Shown here one piece after another: positions 44,472-52,507 of a stretch of DNA of 64,000 nt. Position numbers and translations under genes: made by a program. The stretch is from Streptomyces anulatus. Lineage in GTDB: Bacteria > Actinomycetota > Actinomycetes > Streptomycetales > Streptomycetaceae. The first letter of the stretch is position 1; the number at the start of each line of letters is the position of its first letter. The stretch covers positions 185,166 to 249,165 of the forward strand of contig NZ_BMVK01000012.1 in assembly GCF_014650675.1 (NCBI RefSeq), in the 5' to 3' direction. Below the pieces are notes generated by a model, which did no database searches, was not told the DNA's origin, and saw only the letters and a list, made by a program, of their open reading frames with translations.

Positions 44472-46883
44472 TCACTTCTTGGATTCCTGCGGAGGCAGAT
44501 GAAACCAGTGCTCCCTGCCAGGCAGCACAGCCACCCTTCTGCCCTCCGGAAGCAGCACCACCAGGGCTCCCTGGGGCGAAGGCTGGACACTGATGCCGAT
44601 GCGTCCCGGGAGCAGCCGGAGCCGCACGCCGCTGTGGCCCCGGAAGCACAGAGTGAAGGAGAAGCGGGGGATTTCTCTGAGTGCCACGGGGTCGATACGC
44701 AAACCCTCCTCGCAGGGTTCCAGCCCGGTGATACCCCGCTCGACCAGATCAAGTGTTCCCGCCATGGCGCCCAGGTGGATGCCCTCGCCGGTCGTGCCGC
44801 CCTGGATGTCGGCCACATCGCTCAGGAGTGCTTCCTCCACGTACTTCCAGGCGTCCGGGCCCTTCTGACGTGCGAGGACCCAGCCGTGTACCAGGCTGCT
44901 GAGGGTAGATCCGTGGCTGGTGCGCGGAAGGTAGTAGCCGACCGTCCTGGTCCAGATCTCGTTGTCGATCCGGTAGCCGAGGCGGTCGAAGAGAGCGGTC
45001 AGCTCGGCGGGCCGGAAGAGATGGCCGAGCATGAGCGCGTCAGCTTGCTTGGACGCTTGGTAGTTGTTGACCGAGTCGCCCTCCGCCTCCAGGATCCGGT
45101 CCAGTCTCCGGATGTCGGGGTAGAGGCGCCGATAGCGCTCCCAGTCGAGTTCCTCGAGATGCCCGTAGCCCTCGAACTGGCTCAGCACACCGTGATGAAA
45201 GGGCACGTACAAGCGGCGGGAGACGTCGTCCCAGCGCGCGTGCTCCTCCGTGTCGAGCGCCAGTCGCTCCGCGAGCTCCTCGCGCCGGGCATCGGGCAGC
45301 GCGTCGAAGACCTCCAGAGCCCGGGTCAGGACCCATGCGGCCATCGCGTTGGTGTAGGCGTTGTCGTCGATGCCTGGCCGGTCCGCGCCCGGATACGCGT
45401 CGTGGTACTCGTCGGGACCGACGACCCCCCGCAGCCGATACCGGCCCCGGCCGGGGTCGAAGACCGCCGCGCTCGCCCAGTATCGGGCCACCTCCAGCAG
45501 GATGTCCGCCCCGGCCGCGTGGAGGAACCCCGGATCACCCGCTGCCTGCGCGTACCGCCAGGCATTGAGTGCCACCGCGGATCCCACGTGGCGCTGGAGG
45601 TGGGAGTGGTCCGGCAGCCACCGGCCGGAAGCGGGATTGAGGTGCATCGCCTGGGTCTCTTCGCGACCGGAACCGGCGCTCTGCCACGGGTACATGGCAC
45701 CACGCGCCCCGGTACGCCGGGCAGCTGCCCGGGCGGCGGGCAGCCGCCGATGCCGGTACATCAGCATCGCGCGGGCGACTTCGGGGAAGTGGAGCGTGAG
45801 ATACGGCAGGACGAACAGTTCGTCCCAGAACACATGGCCCCGGTACGCCTCTCCGTGCAGCCCGCGGGCCGGCACTCCGACGTCGAGCTCCGCCGTATGC
45901 GGCGACAGGGTCTGCAGTAGATGGAACAGGTGCAGGCGCAGTACGTGCCCGCTCTCCCCGGGCACGTGCAGCTCCGCCTGGTTCCACATGCGTTGCCAGG
46001 CAGACCTGTGCGAGCGGAGCAGTCGGCTGAAGAGCGGAGCGTGGGCGAGGCTCTCCAGGGCTGCGGCAAGCGGGTCACCGGCGGGGCGGTCGAGTGAGGT
46101 GTGCAGGGCGACCGTCTTGGTGACCGTCACCGAGTTGCCGGGCGAAACCGGGAGAACGAACCGCTGCACGACAGCTCGGGCGGCGTGAACGTACTCGGCA
46201 GGTCGTGCCGGGCTGGAGCTGGTGCGGAGGGCGAGAGCGAGGTGGACCGCCGATTGGAAGGTCCGGCAGGTGAGCCAGGCGACTCCCCCGGGCTCCGCTC
46301 CTTTGCGGTGCTCGGTGAGGTGCTGCCCGTCGAGGTCTCCGTAGCGTTCCACTCCGGCATTGGTGACAGTGCCGTCAAGAATCGACTCGACCTCGAGTCG
46401 ACCGCTCCAGCCGTAGGCTCTGAACGCGCTGCGTTGAGCGGCGAGCCAGGGGATTCCCATATGGACGAATCGCTGGTGGGTGACGTGCAGACCGCGTCCC
46501 GCGCCGTCTCGGTAGAGCAGGCGACGGGTGAGAACTCCGGCTCGCAGGTCCAGATGTGTGGTGGAGCGTCTCAGTTCGGCGGAGTCGGGCGTGAGCCACT
46601 CCCCGGGTGGTCCGTCTTCGGGCAGGCAGCGGTAGCGCAGAAGCGTCCAGTTCGGGAGGTTGACCAGGTCTTCGTTCTCGACCGTCCTCCCGGCGACGGT
46701 GGATGTGAGGCGGTCGTAGCAGCCGGCCAGGTAGGTGCCCGGGTAGTGCGCGTCGTCCGCCGCGCATTCCGGTGTGCTGCCTCGCGTGGCGAACCTGCCG
46801 TTGCCGACGGTGCACAGCGCCTCGACCAGCCGTTCCGTGTGCGGATCGTAGGCGGAGTAGTTCCAGCTCCAGGCGTCGTTCAT
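44472..46883 (-). CDS. Glycoside hydrolase family 65 disaccharide phosphorylase
   Basis: ATG 46883 overlaps the HAD gene stop (ATGA) and gives 803 residues, normal for the family. The catalytic acid lies in VVGPDEYHDAYPG (Glu492). NNYQASKQADALML and the phosphate-binding GGTTGEGIHLGAMAGT are typical of phosphorolytic rather than hydrolytic members. Family 65 enzymes split maltose, trehalose, kojibiose or related disaccharides with phosphate into beta-glucose 1-phosphate plus sugar. The preceding beta-phosphoglucomutase-like gene would convert that product to glucose 6-phosphate. Trehalose is an attractive substrate in an actinomycete but is not proven by sequence. Confidence 0.88.
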   Translation of the reverse strand: MNDAWSWNYSAYDPHTERLVEALCTVGNGRFATRGSTPECAADDAHYPGTYLAGCYDRLTSTVAGRTVENEDLVNLPNWTLLRYRCLPEDGPPGEWLTPDSAELRRSTTHLDLRAGVLTRRLLYRDGAGRGLHVTHQRFVHMGIPWLAAQRSAFRAYGWSGRLEVESILDGTVTNAGVERYGDLDGQHLTEHRKGAEPGGVAWLTCRTFQSAVHLALALRTSSSPARPAEYVHAARAVVQRFVLPVSPGNSVTVTKTVALHTSLDRPAGDPLAAALESLAHAPLFSRLLRSHRSAWQRMWNQAELHVPGESGHVLRLHLFHLLQTLSPHTAELDVGVPARGLHGEAYRGHVFWDELFVLPYLTLHFPEVARAMLMYRHRRLPAARAAARRTGARGAMYPWQSAGSGREETQAMHLNPASGRWLPDHSHLQRHVGSAVALNAWRYAQAAGDPGFLHAAGADILLEVARYWASAAVFDPGRGRYRLRGVVGPDEYHDAYPGADRPGIDDNAYTNAMAAWVLTRALEVFDALPDARREELAERLALDTEEHARWDDVSRRLYVPFHHGVLSQFEGYGHLEELDWERYRRLYPDIRRLDRILEAEGDSVNNYQASKQADALMLGHLFRPAELTALFDRLGYRIDNEIWTRTVGYYLPRTSHGSTLSSLVHGWVLARQKGPDAWKYVEEALLSDVADIQGGTTGEGIHLGAMAGTLDLVERGITGLEPCEEGLRIDPVALREIPRFSFTLCFRGHSGVRLRLLPGRIGISVQPSPQGALVVLLPEGRRVAVLPGREHWFHLPPQESKK

Positions 46884-47713
46884 GGGCTTTCCACCCGTAG
46901 CTCGTCGACGAGAGCGGCAAGGTCGCGCAGCACAAGATCCGCCCCCATGCTGTGCAGCGCGGCATCCCTGTCGGCGCTCGGTGTCCGGTCCAGTCCGACG
47001 ACGAGCCCGAAGCCTCCACGACGGGCCGCGGCCACCCCGGCTTCCGCGTCCTCGACCACCGCGGCTTCGGCCGGGCTCAGGCCCAGCCGGGAAGCGGCCT
47101 CCAGGAACAGCGCGGGGTTCGGTTTGCCGGGAAGCCTGAGCCGTGCGACATCCCTGCCGTCGACCACGGTGTCGAAGAGGCCGAGAATTCCTGCCGCTTC
47201 CAGCAGGACACCGGCATGGCGTGACGCGGAGGCCGCGGCGCACCGAATTTCCGTGGCGCGAAGGGACCGCAGTGCGGGGGCCACATCGTCGAACACGGGA
47301 ACGGCCCGGGTCGAGAGCATGTGAGTGAAGGCCTGCTCCTTGCCGGCGGCGACCGCCCAGATGCTGGTGCAGCCGGGCTGGTCGCCCGGTGCGCCCAGTG
47401 GCAGCACAATGCCGCGGTCCTGCAGGAAAGCGCGGGCTCCGTCGAGCCGTGCTTTGCCGTCCACGAGGCGTCGGTACTCCGCGTTCGCGTCGAAGGGAGC
47501 CTGTCGCGGGTCGCCGGGCCTCAGCTTCTCGATGCAGCGGTCGAACGCGACTTTCCAGGCAGCGGCGTGAAGGGACGCGGAATCGAGCAGTACACCGTCG
47601 GTGTCGAAGACGACGCCCCGTGTGCCGCGCGCGACACCGGAACCGGTCCCCGTGCCCGGCTGCTCGGAGGGAGATACCGGCGAGGTAGGGACCGGTGGGT
47701 CACTGCGGGGCAT
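46880..47713 (-). CDS. HAD-family beta-phosphoglucomutase-like phosphatase/mutase
   Basis: A 277-residue HAD protein with the nucleophile motif FDTDGVLLDS (Asp37, Asp39), a cap domain, Ser in AAASASRH, Lys in PGKPNPALF and VVEDAEAGVAAARRGGF. The first ~30 residues are a Pro/Ser-rich tail, so a later start is possible. The subgroup matches beta-phosphoglucomutase. Its gene overlaps the alcohol dehydrogenase gene by 14 bases and the GH65 phosphorylase start by 4, which suggests one operon in which it processes beta-glucose 1-phosphate. Confidence 0.85.
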   Translation of the reverse strand: MPRSDPPVPTSPVSPSEQPGTGTGSGVARGTRGVVFDTDGVLLDSASLHAAAWKVAFDRCIEKLRPGDPRQAPFDANAEYRRLVDGKARLDGARAFLQDRGIVLPLGAPGDQPGCTSIWAVAAGKEQAFTHMLSTRAVPVFDDVAPALRSLRATEIRCAAASASRHAGVLLEAAGILGLFDTVVDGRDVARLRLPGKPNPALFLEAASRLGLSPAEAAVVEDAEAGVAAARRGGFGLVVGLDRTPSADRDAALHSMGADLVLRDLAALVDELRVESP

Positions 47714-48743
47714 GGAGTGCGACCTTCAGGGCTCCGGTGTCCGCCGCCCGGGAGAACACGTCGTACGCCTCCTCCATCTGCCCCAGTTCGAACCGGTGCG
47801 TGACCAACTCGGCCGACGGCAGCCTTCCGTTCGCCAGCATCCGCAGCAACATGGGGGTCGACGAGGTGTCCACCAGGCCCGTGGTGATGGTGACGTCCTT
47901 GATCCAGAGATCTTCGAGGTGGAGGGTGGCCGGTTTGCCGTGCACACCGATGTTGGCGACCCTGCCGCCGGGCCGGACCATCCGGGTGCACGTCTCGAAG
48001 GTCTCCGGTACGCCGACCGCTTCCATGACCACGTCGGCACCCAGACCGTCCGTCAGATCCTCAACGAGTTGCTGTGGCTCCTCGTCGGCACGGACGGTGG
48101 CTTCGGCACCGAGAGACCGGGCCGCGTCCAGCCGGGCGTCGGCGAGGTCGACGGCAATGATCCGCTCCGGCGAGTAGAGGCGGGAGGTGGCGACGGCGGC
48201 CAGGCCGATCGGCCCTGCGCCGACCACGACGACGGTGTCACCCGGGCTCACCCCGCCGTTGCGGACACCGACCTCGTAAGCGGTCGGGAAGATGTCGGCC
48301 AGAAGGACGGCGTCGACGCTGTCGACGGCATTGGGCAGCGGATAGACCGAGAGGTCGGCGAAGGGCACGCGGACGTATTCCGCCTGGGTTCCGTCGATGG
48401 TGTGCCCGAGCACCCAGCCCCCTCCGCCCCGGCACTGTCCGTAGCGGGCCTCCCGGCAGAAACGGCACCTCCCGCAGGCCGAGATGCAGGAGACCAGCAC
48501 CCGGTCCCCCGGCCGGACGGTGCGAACGTCCCCGCCGGCCTCCACCACCGTGCCCACCGCCTCGTGGCCCAGTACCCGCCCCGGTGGCACCTCGGGCACG
48601 TCACCCTTGACTATGTGCAGGTCCGTGCCACAGATGGTGACCGCGTCGACGCGCACAATGACATCGGAAGCGTCCTCGATGCCTGGGTCGGGGACGTCCC
48701 GCCACGTGGTGCGGCCTGGCTCCTGGAAGACGAGCGCCTTCAT
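47700..48743 (-). CDS. Zinc-dependent alcohol dehydrogenase (MDR family)
   Basis: A 347-residue medium-chain dehydrogenase. The catalytic zinc ligands are Cys38 (TICGTD), His60 and Glu61 (GHEAVG); structural zinc ligands are Cys90, Cys93, Cys96 and Cys104 in CGRCRFCREARYGQC. The cofactor site has VVVGAGPIGLAAV. The sequence YDVF..A and WIKDVTIT suggest a class close to bacterial Zn alcohol or butanediol-type dehydrogenases that act on short alcohols or aldehydes. It is the first gene of the operon with HAD and GH65, reading away from the beta-CASP hydrolase gene, with a regulator box between. Confidence 0.88.
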   Translation of the reverse strand: MKALVFQEPGRTTWRDVPDPGIEDASDVIVRVDAVTICGTDLHIVKGDVPEVPPGRVLGHEAVGTVVEAGGDVRTVRPGDRVLVSCISACGRCRFCREARYGQCRGGGGWVLGHTIDGTQAEYVRVPFADLSVYPLPNAVDSVDAVLLADIFPTAYEVGVRNGGVSPGDTVVVVGAGPIGLAAVATSRLYSPERIIAVDLADARLDAARSLGAEATVRADEEPQQLVEDLTDGLGADVVMEAVGVPETFETCTRMVRPGGRVANIGVHGKPATLHLEDLWIKDVTITTGLVDTSSTPMLLRMLANGRLPSAELVTHRFELGQMEEAYDVFSRAADTGALKVALHAPQ

Positions 48744-48799
48744 GACATGGCCTTCTTCCTGTGCGTAATCCCGCGAGATTCGCTACCAGACTGACTCCA

Positions 48800-48833
48800 C
48801 GGACCAGTGGTCCGCATGGGCCGGTCGGTCCCC
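48800..48833. promoter_or_regulatory. DevR/OsdR-like box and adjacent palindrome, ADH/MBL divergent promoter
   Basis: The box GGGCCGGTCGGTCCCC lies at 48818-48833 and is extended by flanking AT to ATGGG...CCCAT. A perfect 15-bp palindrome, CGGACCAGTGGTCCG, occupies 48800-48814 directly upstream. Both lie between the divergent alcohol dehydrogenase (48743) and beta-CASP hydrolase (48920) genes. Confidence 0.65.
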
Positions 48834-48919
48834 ATGAGGGCCCCCGGCGGTCCCCTGCTGATCAGGGGGACGAGTGGGAAAGTGGGAGTGCGCCCGCATC
48901 GACGGCAAGGGGGTACTTC

Positions 48920-50347
48920 ATGTCCCGGCCGACACCGCCGCCCGTCCTTCCAGCCTCCCGCGCGGCTCTGCTCACGTTCCTCGGTGCCACGGGCACCGTG
49001 ACCGGCAGCAAGTTCCTGGTCGAGAGCGACCACAGCCGCATCCTCGTGGACTGCGGGCTCTTCCAGGGTTTCGCCGATCTGCGGCGCCGCAACTGGGAGA
49101 AGTTCGCCCGGCCCCCCGCCGACCTCCACGCCGTCGTGGTCACCCACGCGCACCTGGATCACTGCGGGTATCTCCCCCGCCTCGTCCGGCAGGGGTTTCG
49201 CGGCCCGATCCTCATGAGTGCCGACACGGCGCGGCTCGCCGAGATCGTCCTGCGGGACAGCGCGCGGCTCCAGATGGAATCGGCTCAGCACGCGAACACC
49301 CACGGCTGGTCCAAGCACCGCCCCGCCAAGCCGCTGTACGACGACGCCGACGTGGAGAAGACGCTGAGCTTCTTCGATCCCGTGCCGGTCGGCAGCGAGG
49401 TCGAGATCATGGCGGGCACCCGGCTGACACTGCATCGCGCAGGCCACATCCTTGGCTCCGCCTGGGCCCATCTCACCCTGGAGGACGGTCACGCCCTGGC
49501 AGTGTCCGGCGATCTGGGTCGCCCGGGTCACCCGCTGCTGCTACCCCCGGAGCCGTTTTCGGGCGCCGACGTACTCCTGGTGGAGAGCACCTACGGCGAC
49601 CGCCGCCACGCCCCCGCCGAGAGCCGCGCCGCCTTCGCCTCCACCATCGGACGCACCCTCGCGCGAGGCGGCACCGTCGTCATCCCCGCCTTCGCCATCG
49701 ACCGGACCGAGGTCGTCCTCCACGAACTGGTCGAGCTGCGCGCCGCCGGCGTGCTGCCCGCTTCGGTACCCGTGTACGTGGACAGTCCGATGGCCCTCGC
49801 AGCCCTGGACGTCTACCGGCAAGCGGTGCGCGACCGGTCACCGGAGCTCAGGCCGGACGTTCTGGGCCAGGGGGCGGGAGCTCTGAGTCCCGACCCGTTC
49901 CTGGCGGCCCGGACGGTCCAGGAGTCCATCGCGATCAACAGTGCGCGCGGGCCGTGCGTCATCGTCTCCTCAGCCGGGATGGCCACCGGCGGCCGGGTCC
50001 TGCACCACCTGCGCCGACTGCTGCCCGACCCGCGCAACACCGTCGTCGTCGTAGGCTTCGCCGCGGCCGGAACACGCGCCAGAGACCTCGTGGACGGCGC
50101 CCCTGCACTCAAGATGTTCGGCGAGTACATCCCCGTCCGCGCGGAGGTCGCCGATGTTCCACACTTCTCGGCGCACGCCGACGGGAGTCAGATCCTCGAC
50201 TGGCTGCGCGGAGCCCCGCCCCCGCACACGACGTACGTGGTGCACGGCGAGCCGTCGGCGGCTGCGACGCTGCGCACCCGCATCTCCGACGAGCTCGGCT
50301 GGACCGCCGTCGTCCCACGCTCGGGAGAAGCCGTGCTGGTCCGATGA
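48920..50347 (+). CDS. Metallo-beta-lactamase/beta-CASP RNA-processing-type hydrolase
   Basis: ATG 48920 gives 475 residues. The zinc motif is THAHLDHCG (His76, His78, Asp80, His81); further motifs are SGDLGRPG, ESTYGDR, SSAGMATGGRVLHHL and the terminal HFSAHADGSQIL. This is the beta-CASP plan of CPSF73-like ribonucleases. A dormancy-regulon relative of the same family exists in mycobacteria. It probably cleaves RNA, although the natural substrate is unknown. It starts a plus-strand set with the CBS protein and the nicotinate phosphoribosyltransferase (gaps of 73 and 53 bases). Confidence 0.88.
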   Translation: MSRPTPPPVLPASRAALLTFLGATGTVTGSKFLVESDHSRILVDCGLFQGFADLRRRNWEKFARPPADLHAVVVTHAHLDHCGYLPRLVRQGFRGPILMSADTARLAEIVLRDSARLQMESAQHANTHGWSKHRPAKPLYDDADVEKTLSFFDPVPVGSEVEIMAGTRLTLHRAGHILGSAWAHLTLEDGHALAVSGDLGRPGHPLLLPPEPFSGADVLLVESTYGDRRHAPAESRAAFASTIGRTLARGGTVVIPAFAIDRTEVVLHELVELRAAGVLPASVPVYVDSPMALAALDVYRQAVRDRSPELRPDVLGQGAGALSPDPFLAARTVQESIAINSARGPCVIVSSAGMATGGRVLHHLRRLLPDPRNTVVVVGFAAAGTRARDLVDGAPALKMFGEYIPVRAEVADVPHFSAHADGSQILDWLRGAPPPHTTYVVHGEPSAAATLRTRISDELGWTAVVPRSGEAVLVR

Positions 50348-50420
50348 CCGACTCCGATGGCTGGCCCCAGCCTCACCAATTCACACCACAGACCTGCTCG
50401 CCGGCGTTGAGGAGAGGATC

Positions 50421-51071
50421 ATGACTCCACACCCCTACACCGTTGCCGACGTCATGACGAAGAAGGTCGTCGCGGTCGCGCCGAAGGCGTCGTTCAAGGA
50501 CATCGTGACCGCCATGTCACGGTGGTCCGTCAGCGCTCTCCCGGTCATCGAAGGGGAGGGCCATGTCGTGGGGGTGGTCTCGGAGGCCGACCTGCTGCCG
50601 AAGGAGGAGTTCCACGAGCGGCGTCCCGGTCTCGTGGAACAGATGCGCCGTCTGGACGCGACGGCCAAGGCGGGCTCGTCGTCCGCCGAGGACCTGATGA
50701 CCCGGCCGGCCCTCACCATCGCCCCGGACGCGCCGCTGCCGCAGGCCGCCCGGCTGATGGCCACCCGCGGAGTGAAGCGCCTGCCGGTCGTCGAGGGGGA
50801 CATCCTCAAAGGCATCGTCAGCAGGTCGGACCTGCTCAAAGTCTTCCTCAGGCCTGACGACGAGCTCGCCGAGGAGGTACGGGAACAGGTGGTCGCGCGG
50901 CTCTTCCCCGTGTCGCGGGAGCAGGTGACCGTTCAGGTCGATGCGGGCGTCGTGACGATGTCGGGTGTGGTCAGGGAATCACGCCTGCTCCCGGTGGCAA
51001 CCCGTCTGGCACGTGCTGTCGAAGGAGTGGTCGACGTACAGTGCGAGCTGACCGCTGCCGAAGCCGGGTGA
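50421..51071 (+). CDS. Two-CBS-domain protein with C-terminal BON domain
   Basis: ATG 50421 behind GAGGAGAGG gives 216 residues. CBS1 runs from VADVMTKKVVAVAP to VVGVVSEADLLPKEEF, CBS2 from AEDLMTRPALTIAPDAP to LKGIVSRSDLLKVFLRPDDE, and the tail VTVQVDAGVVTMSGVVRESR is BON-like. It is the closest paralogue of the protein at 35673: both share the element VVGVVSEADLLPKE and the ending LLKVFLRPD, so one probably arose by duplication of the other. Confidence 0.9.
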   Translation: MTPHPYTVADVMTKKVVAVAPKASFKDIVTAMSRWSVSALPVIEGEGHVVGVVSEADLLPKEEFHERRPGLVEQMRRLDATAKAGSSSAEDLMTRPALTIAPDAPLPQAARLMATRGVKRLPVVEGDILKGIVSRSDLLKVFLRPDDELAEEVREQVVARLFPVSREQVTVQVDAGVVTMSGVVRESRLLPVATRLARAVEGVVDVQCELTAAEAG

Positions 51072-51124
51072 AGGGCATCCCACGCCGCCGTGCGTGACCC
51101 TGATCGGCGGCGCATGCTCGAAGT

Positions 51125-52507
51125 ATGTCCCAGGTGACCACCACGGATCTGTACGAGGTCACGATGGCACTGTCCTATGTGCGTGAAGGCATGCGGGCAC
51201 CAGCCACGTTCAGCCTCTTCGCGAGAAATCTGCCTCCTGGACGCGGCTTTCTCGTCGCGGCGGGACTCGAACCCGCACTTGACTACCTCTCCGGGTTCCG
51301 GGTCGAGAAGTCGGACACGGATGAGTTCGCTCAGGTGATGCACCTGCCGCCCGAGGACCTCGCACCGCTGCGAGGACTGGCTTTCGACGGCCAGGTCCGT
51401 GCTGTTCCCGAGGGGCGGCTGGTCTTCGCCGGGGAGCCCTTGCTGGAGGTCACCGCCCCGCTGCCCCAGGCCCAGTTGGTGGAGACGTACCTCTTGTCGT
51501 TGGTCTGTCATCAGACAGCGGTCGCCGCCAAGGCCGGACGGTGCGTCCTCGCGGCAGCGGGCCGTCCACTCGTCGATTTCTCCCTGCGCCGGTGCCACGG
51601 CCCGGAAGCGGGCTCCCAGGCCGCCCGACTGTGCGCCACGGTGGGCTTCGCGGGCACGAGCAACGTCGCCGCCGCAGCTCGGTACGGCATCGACGCCTCC
51701 GGCACGATGGCCCACTCGTACATCGAGTGCTTCCCCTCCGAGGAAGACGCGTTCCGAGCCTTCGCCCGAACTCACCGAGGGCCCCTGACCCTCCTGGTGG
51801 ACACGTACGACACCGACCGCGGAGTCACCACCGCCGCCCGGGTCCTTTCGGACCTGGCGCGCGGCCCAGGGTGCGGCATCCGGCTGGACAGCGGCGATCT
51901 CGGGCCCCTGGCCTACCGGGCCCGCGAGACGCTGGACGCGGCCGGGCTGCGTGACGTGCGGATCATCGCCAGCGGAGGGCTGGACGAGTACGCGGTCGAC
52001 GCCCTGGTGCGCGACGGAGCGCCCATCGACGTCTTCGCCCTGGGCACACGCGTCGGCGTCGCCGCCGACGCGCCCTATCTCGATGCGGCGTACAAGCTGG
52101 TCGAGTACGACGGCACACCGGTCATGAAGCTCTCCTCGGCCAAGGTCACCGCTCCCGCACCCAAGCAGGTCTTCCGTGGACCAGGACTCCGGGACGTGAT
52201 CGGCCTGGAAACCGAAGAACCACCCGAGGGCACGGAGCCGCTGCTGCGGACGGTCATGCGTGATGGGCTTCGCACCGGCCCTCCCGATGATCTCGGCGCG
52301 GCTCGTGCACGGTTCGAAGCCGACCTCGGCGAACTGCCGCCGGACGCCCGGCGCATCGAGGGGCCCGTGCCGCCGGCCCCCCGGTACTCGGCTCGGCTGG
52401 ACAAGGTCACCGCACAGGTGCGGGAGCGGCTGGCACCACAGGGGCCTCATGGCCGACCGGAGGAGCGGACCGGGCCGACCCGCTCTGCCGATCCCGCGTC
52501 CGGCTGA
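51125..52507 (+). CDS. pncB: Nicotinate phosphoribosyltransferase (PncB2-like)
   Basis: A 460-residue enzyme that couples nicotinate to PRPP (with ATP) to make nicotinate mononucleotide in NAD salvage. Motifs seen: TTDLYEVTMALSY at the N terminus, SLRRCHGPEAG, FAGTSNVAAAARYG with GTMAHSYIE (active-site His), VDTYDT and IRLDSGDLGPLAYRAR. In M. tuberculosis the second copy, pncB2, belongs to the DosR regulon. The last ~30 residues are a low-complexity tail. The 3' end overlaps the convergent ATPase gene by 61 bases, so the two transcripts are antisense to each other there. Confidence 0.9.
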   Translation: MSQVTTTDLYEVTMALSYVREGMRAPATFSLFARNLPPGRGFLVAAGLEPALDYLSGFRVEKSDTDEFAQVMHLPPEDLAPLRGLAFDGQVRAVPEGRLVFAGEPLLEVTAPLPQAQLVETYLLSLVCHQTAVAAKAGRCVLAAAGRPLVDFSLRRCHGPEAGSQAARLCATVGFAGTSNVAAAARYGIDASGTMAHSYIECFPSEEDAFRAFARTHRGPLTLLVDTYDTDRGVTTAARVLSDLARGPGCGIRLDSGDLGPLAYRARETLDAAGLRDVRIIASGGLDEYAVDALVRDGAPIDVFALGTRVGVAADAPYLDAAYKLVEYDGTPVMKLSSAKVTAPAPKQVFRGPGLRDVIGLETEEPPEGTEPLLRTVMRDGLRTGPPDDLGAARARFEADLGELPPDARRIEGPVPPAPRYSARLDKVTAQVRERLAPQGPHGRPEERTGPTRSADPASG

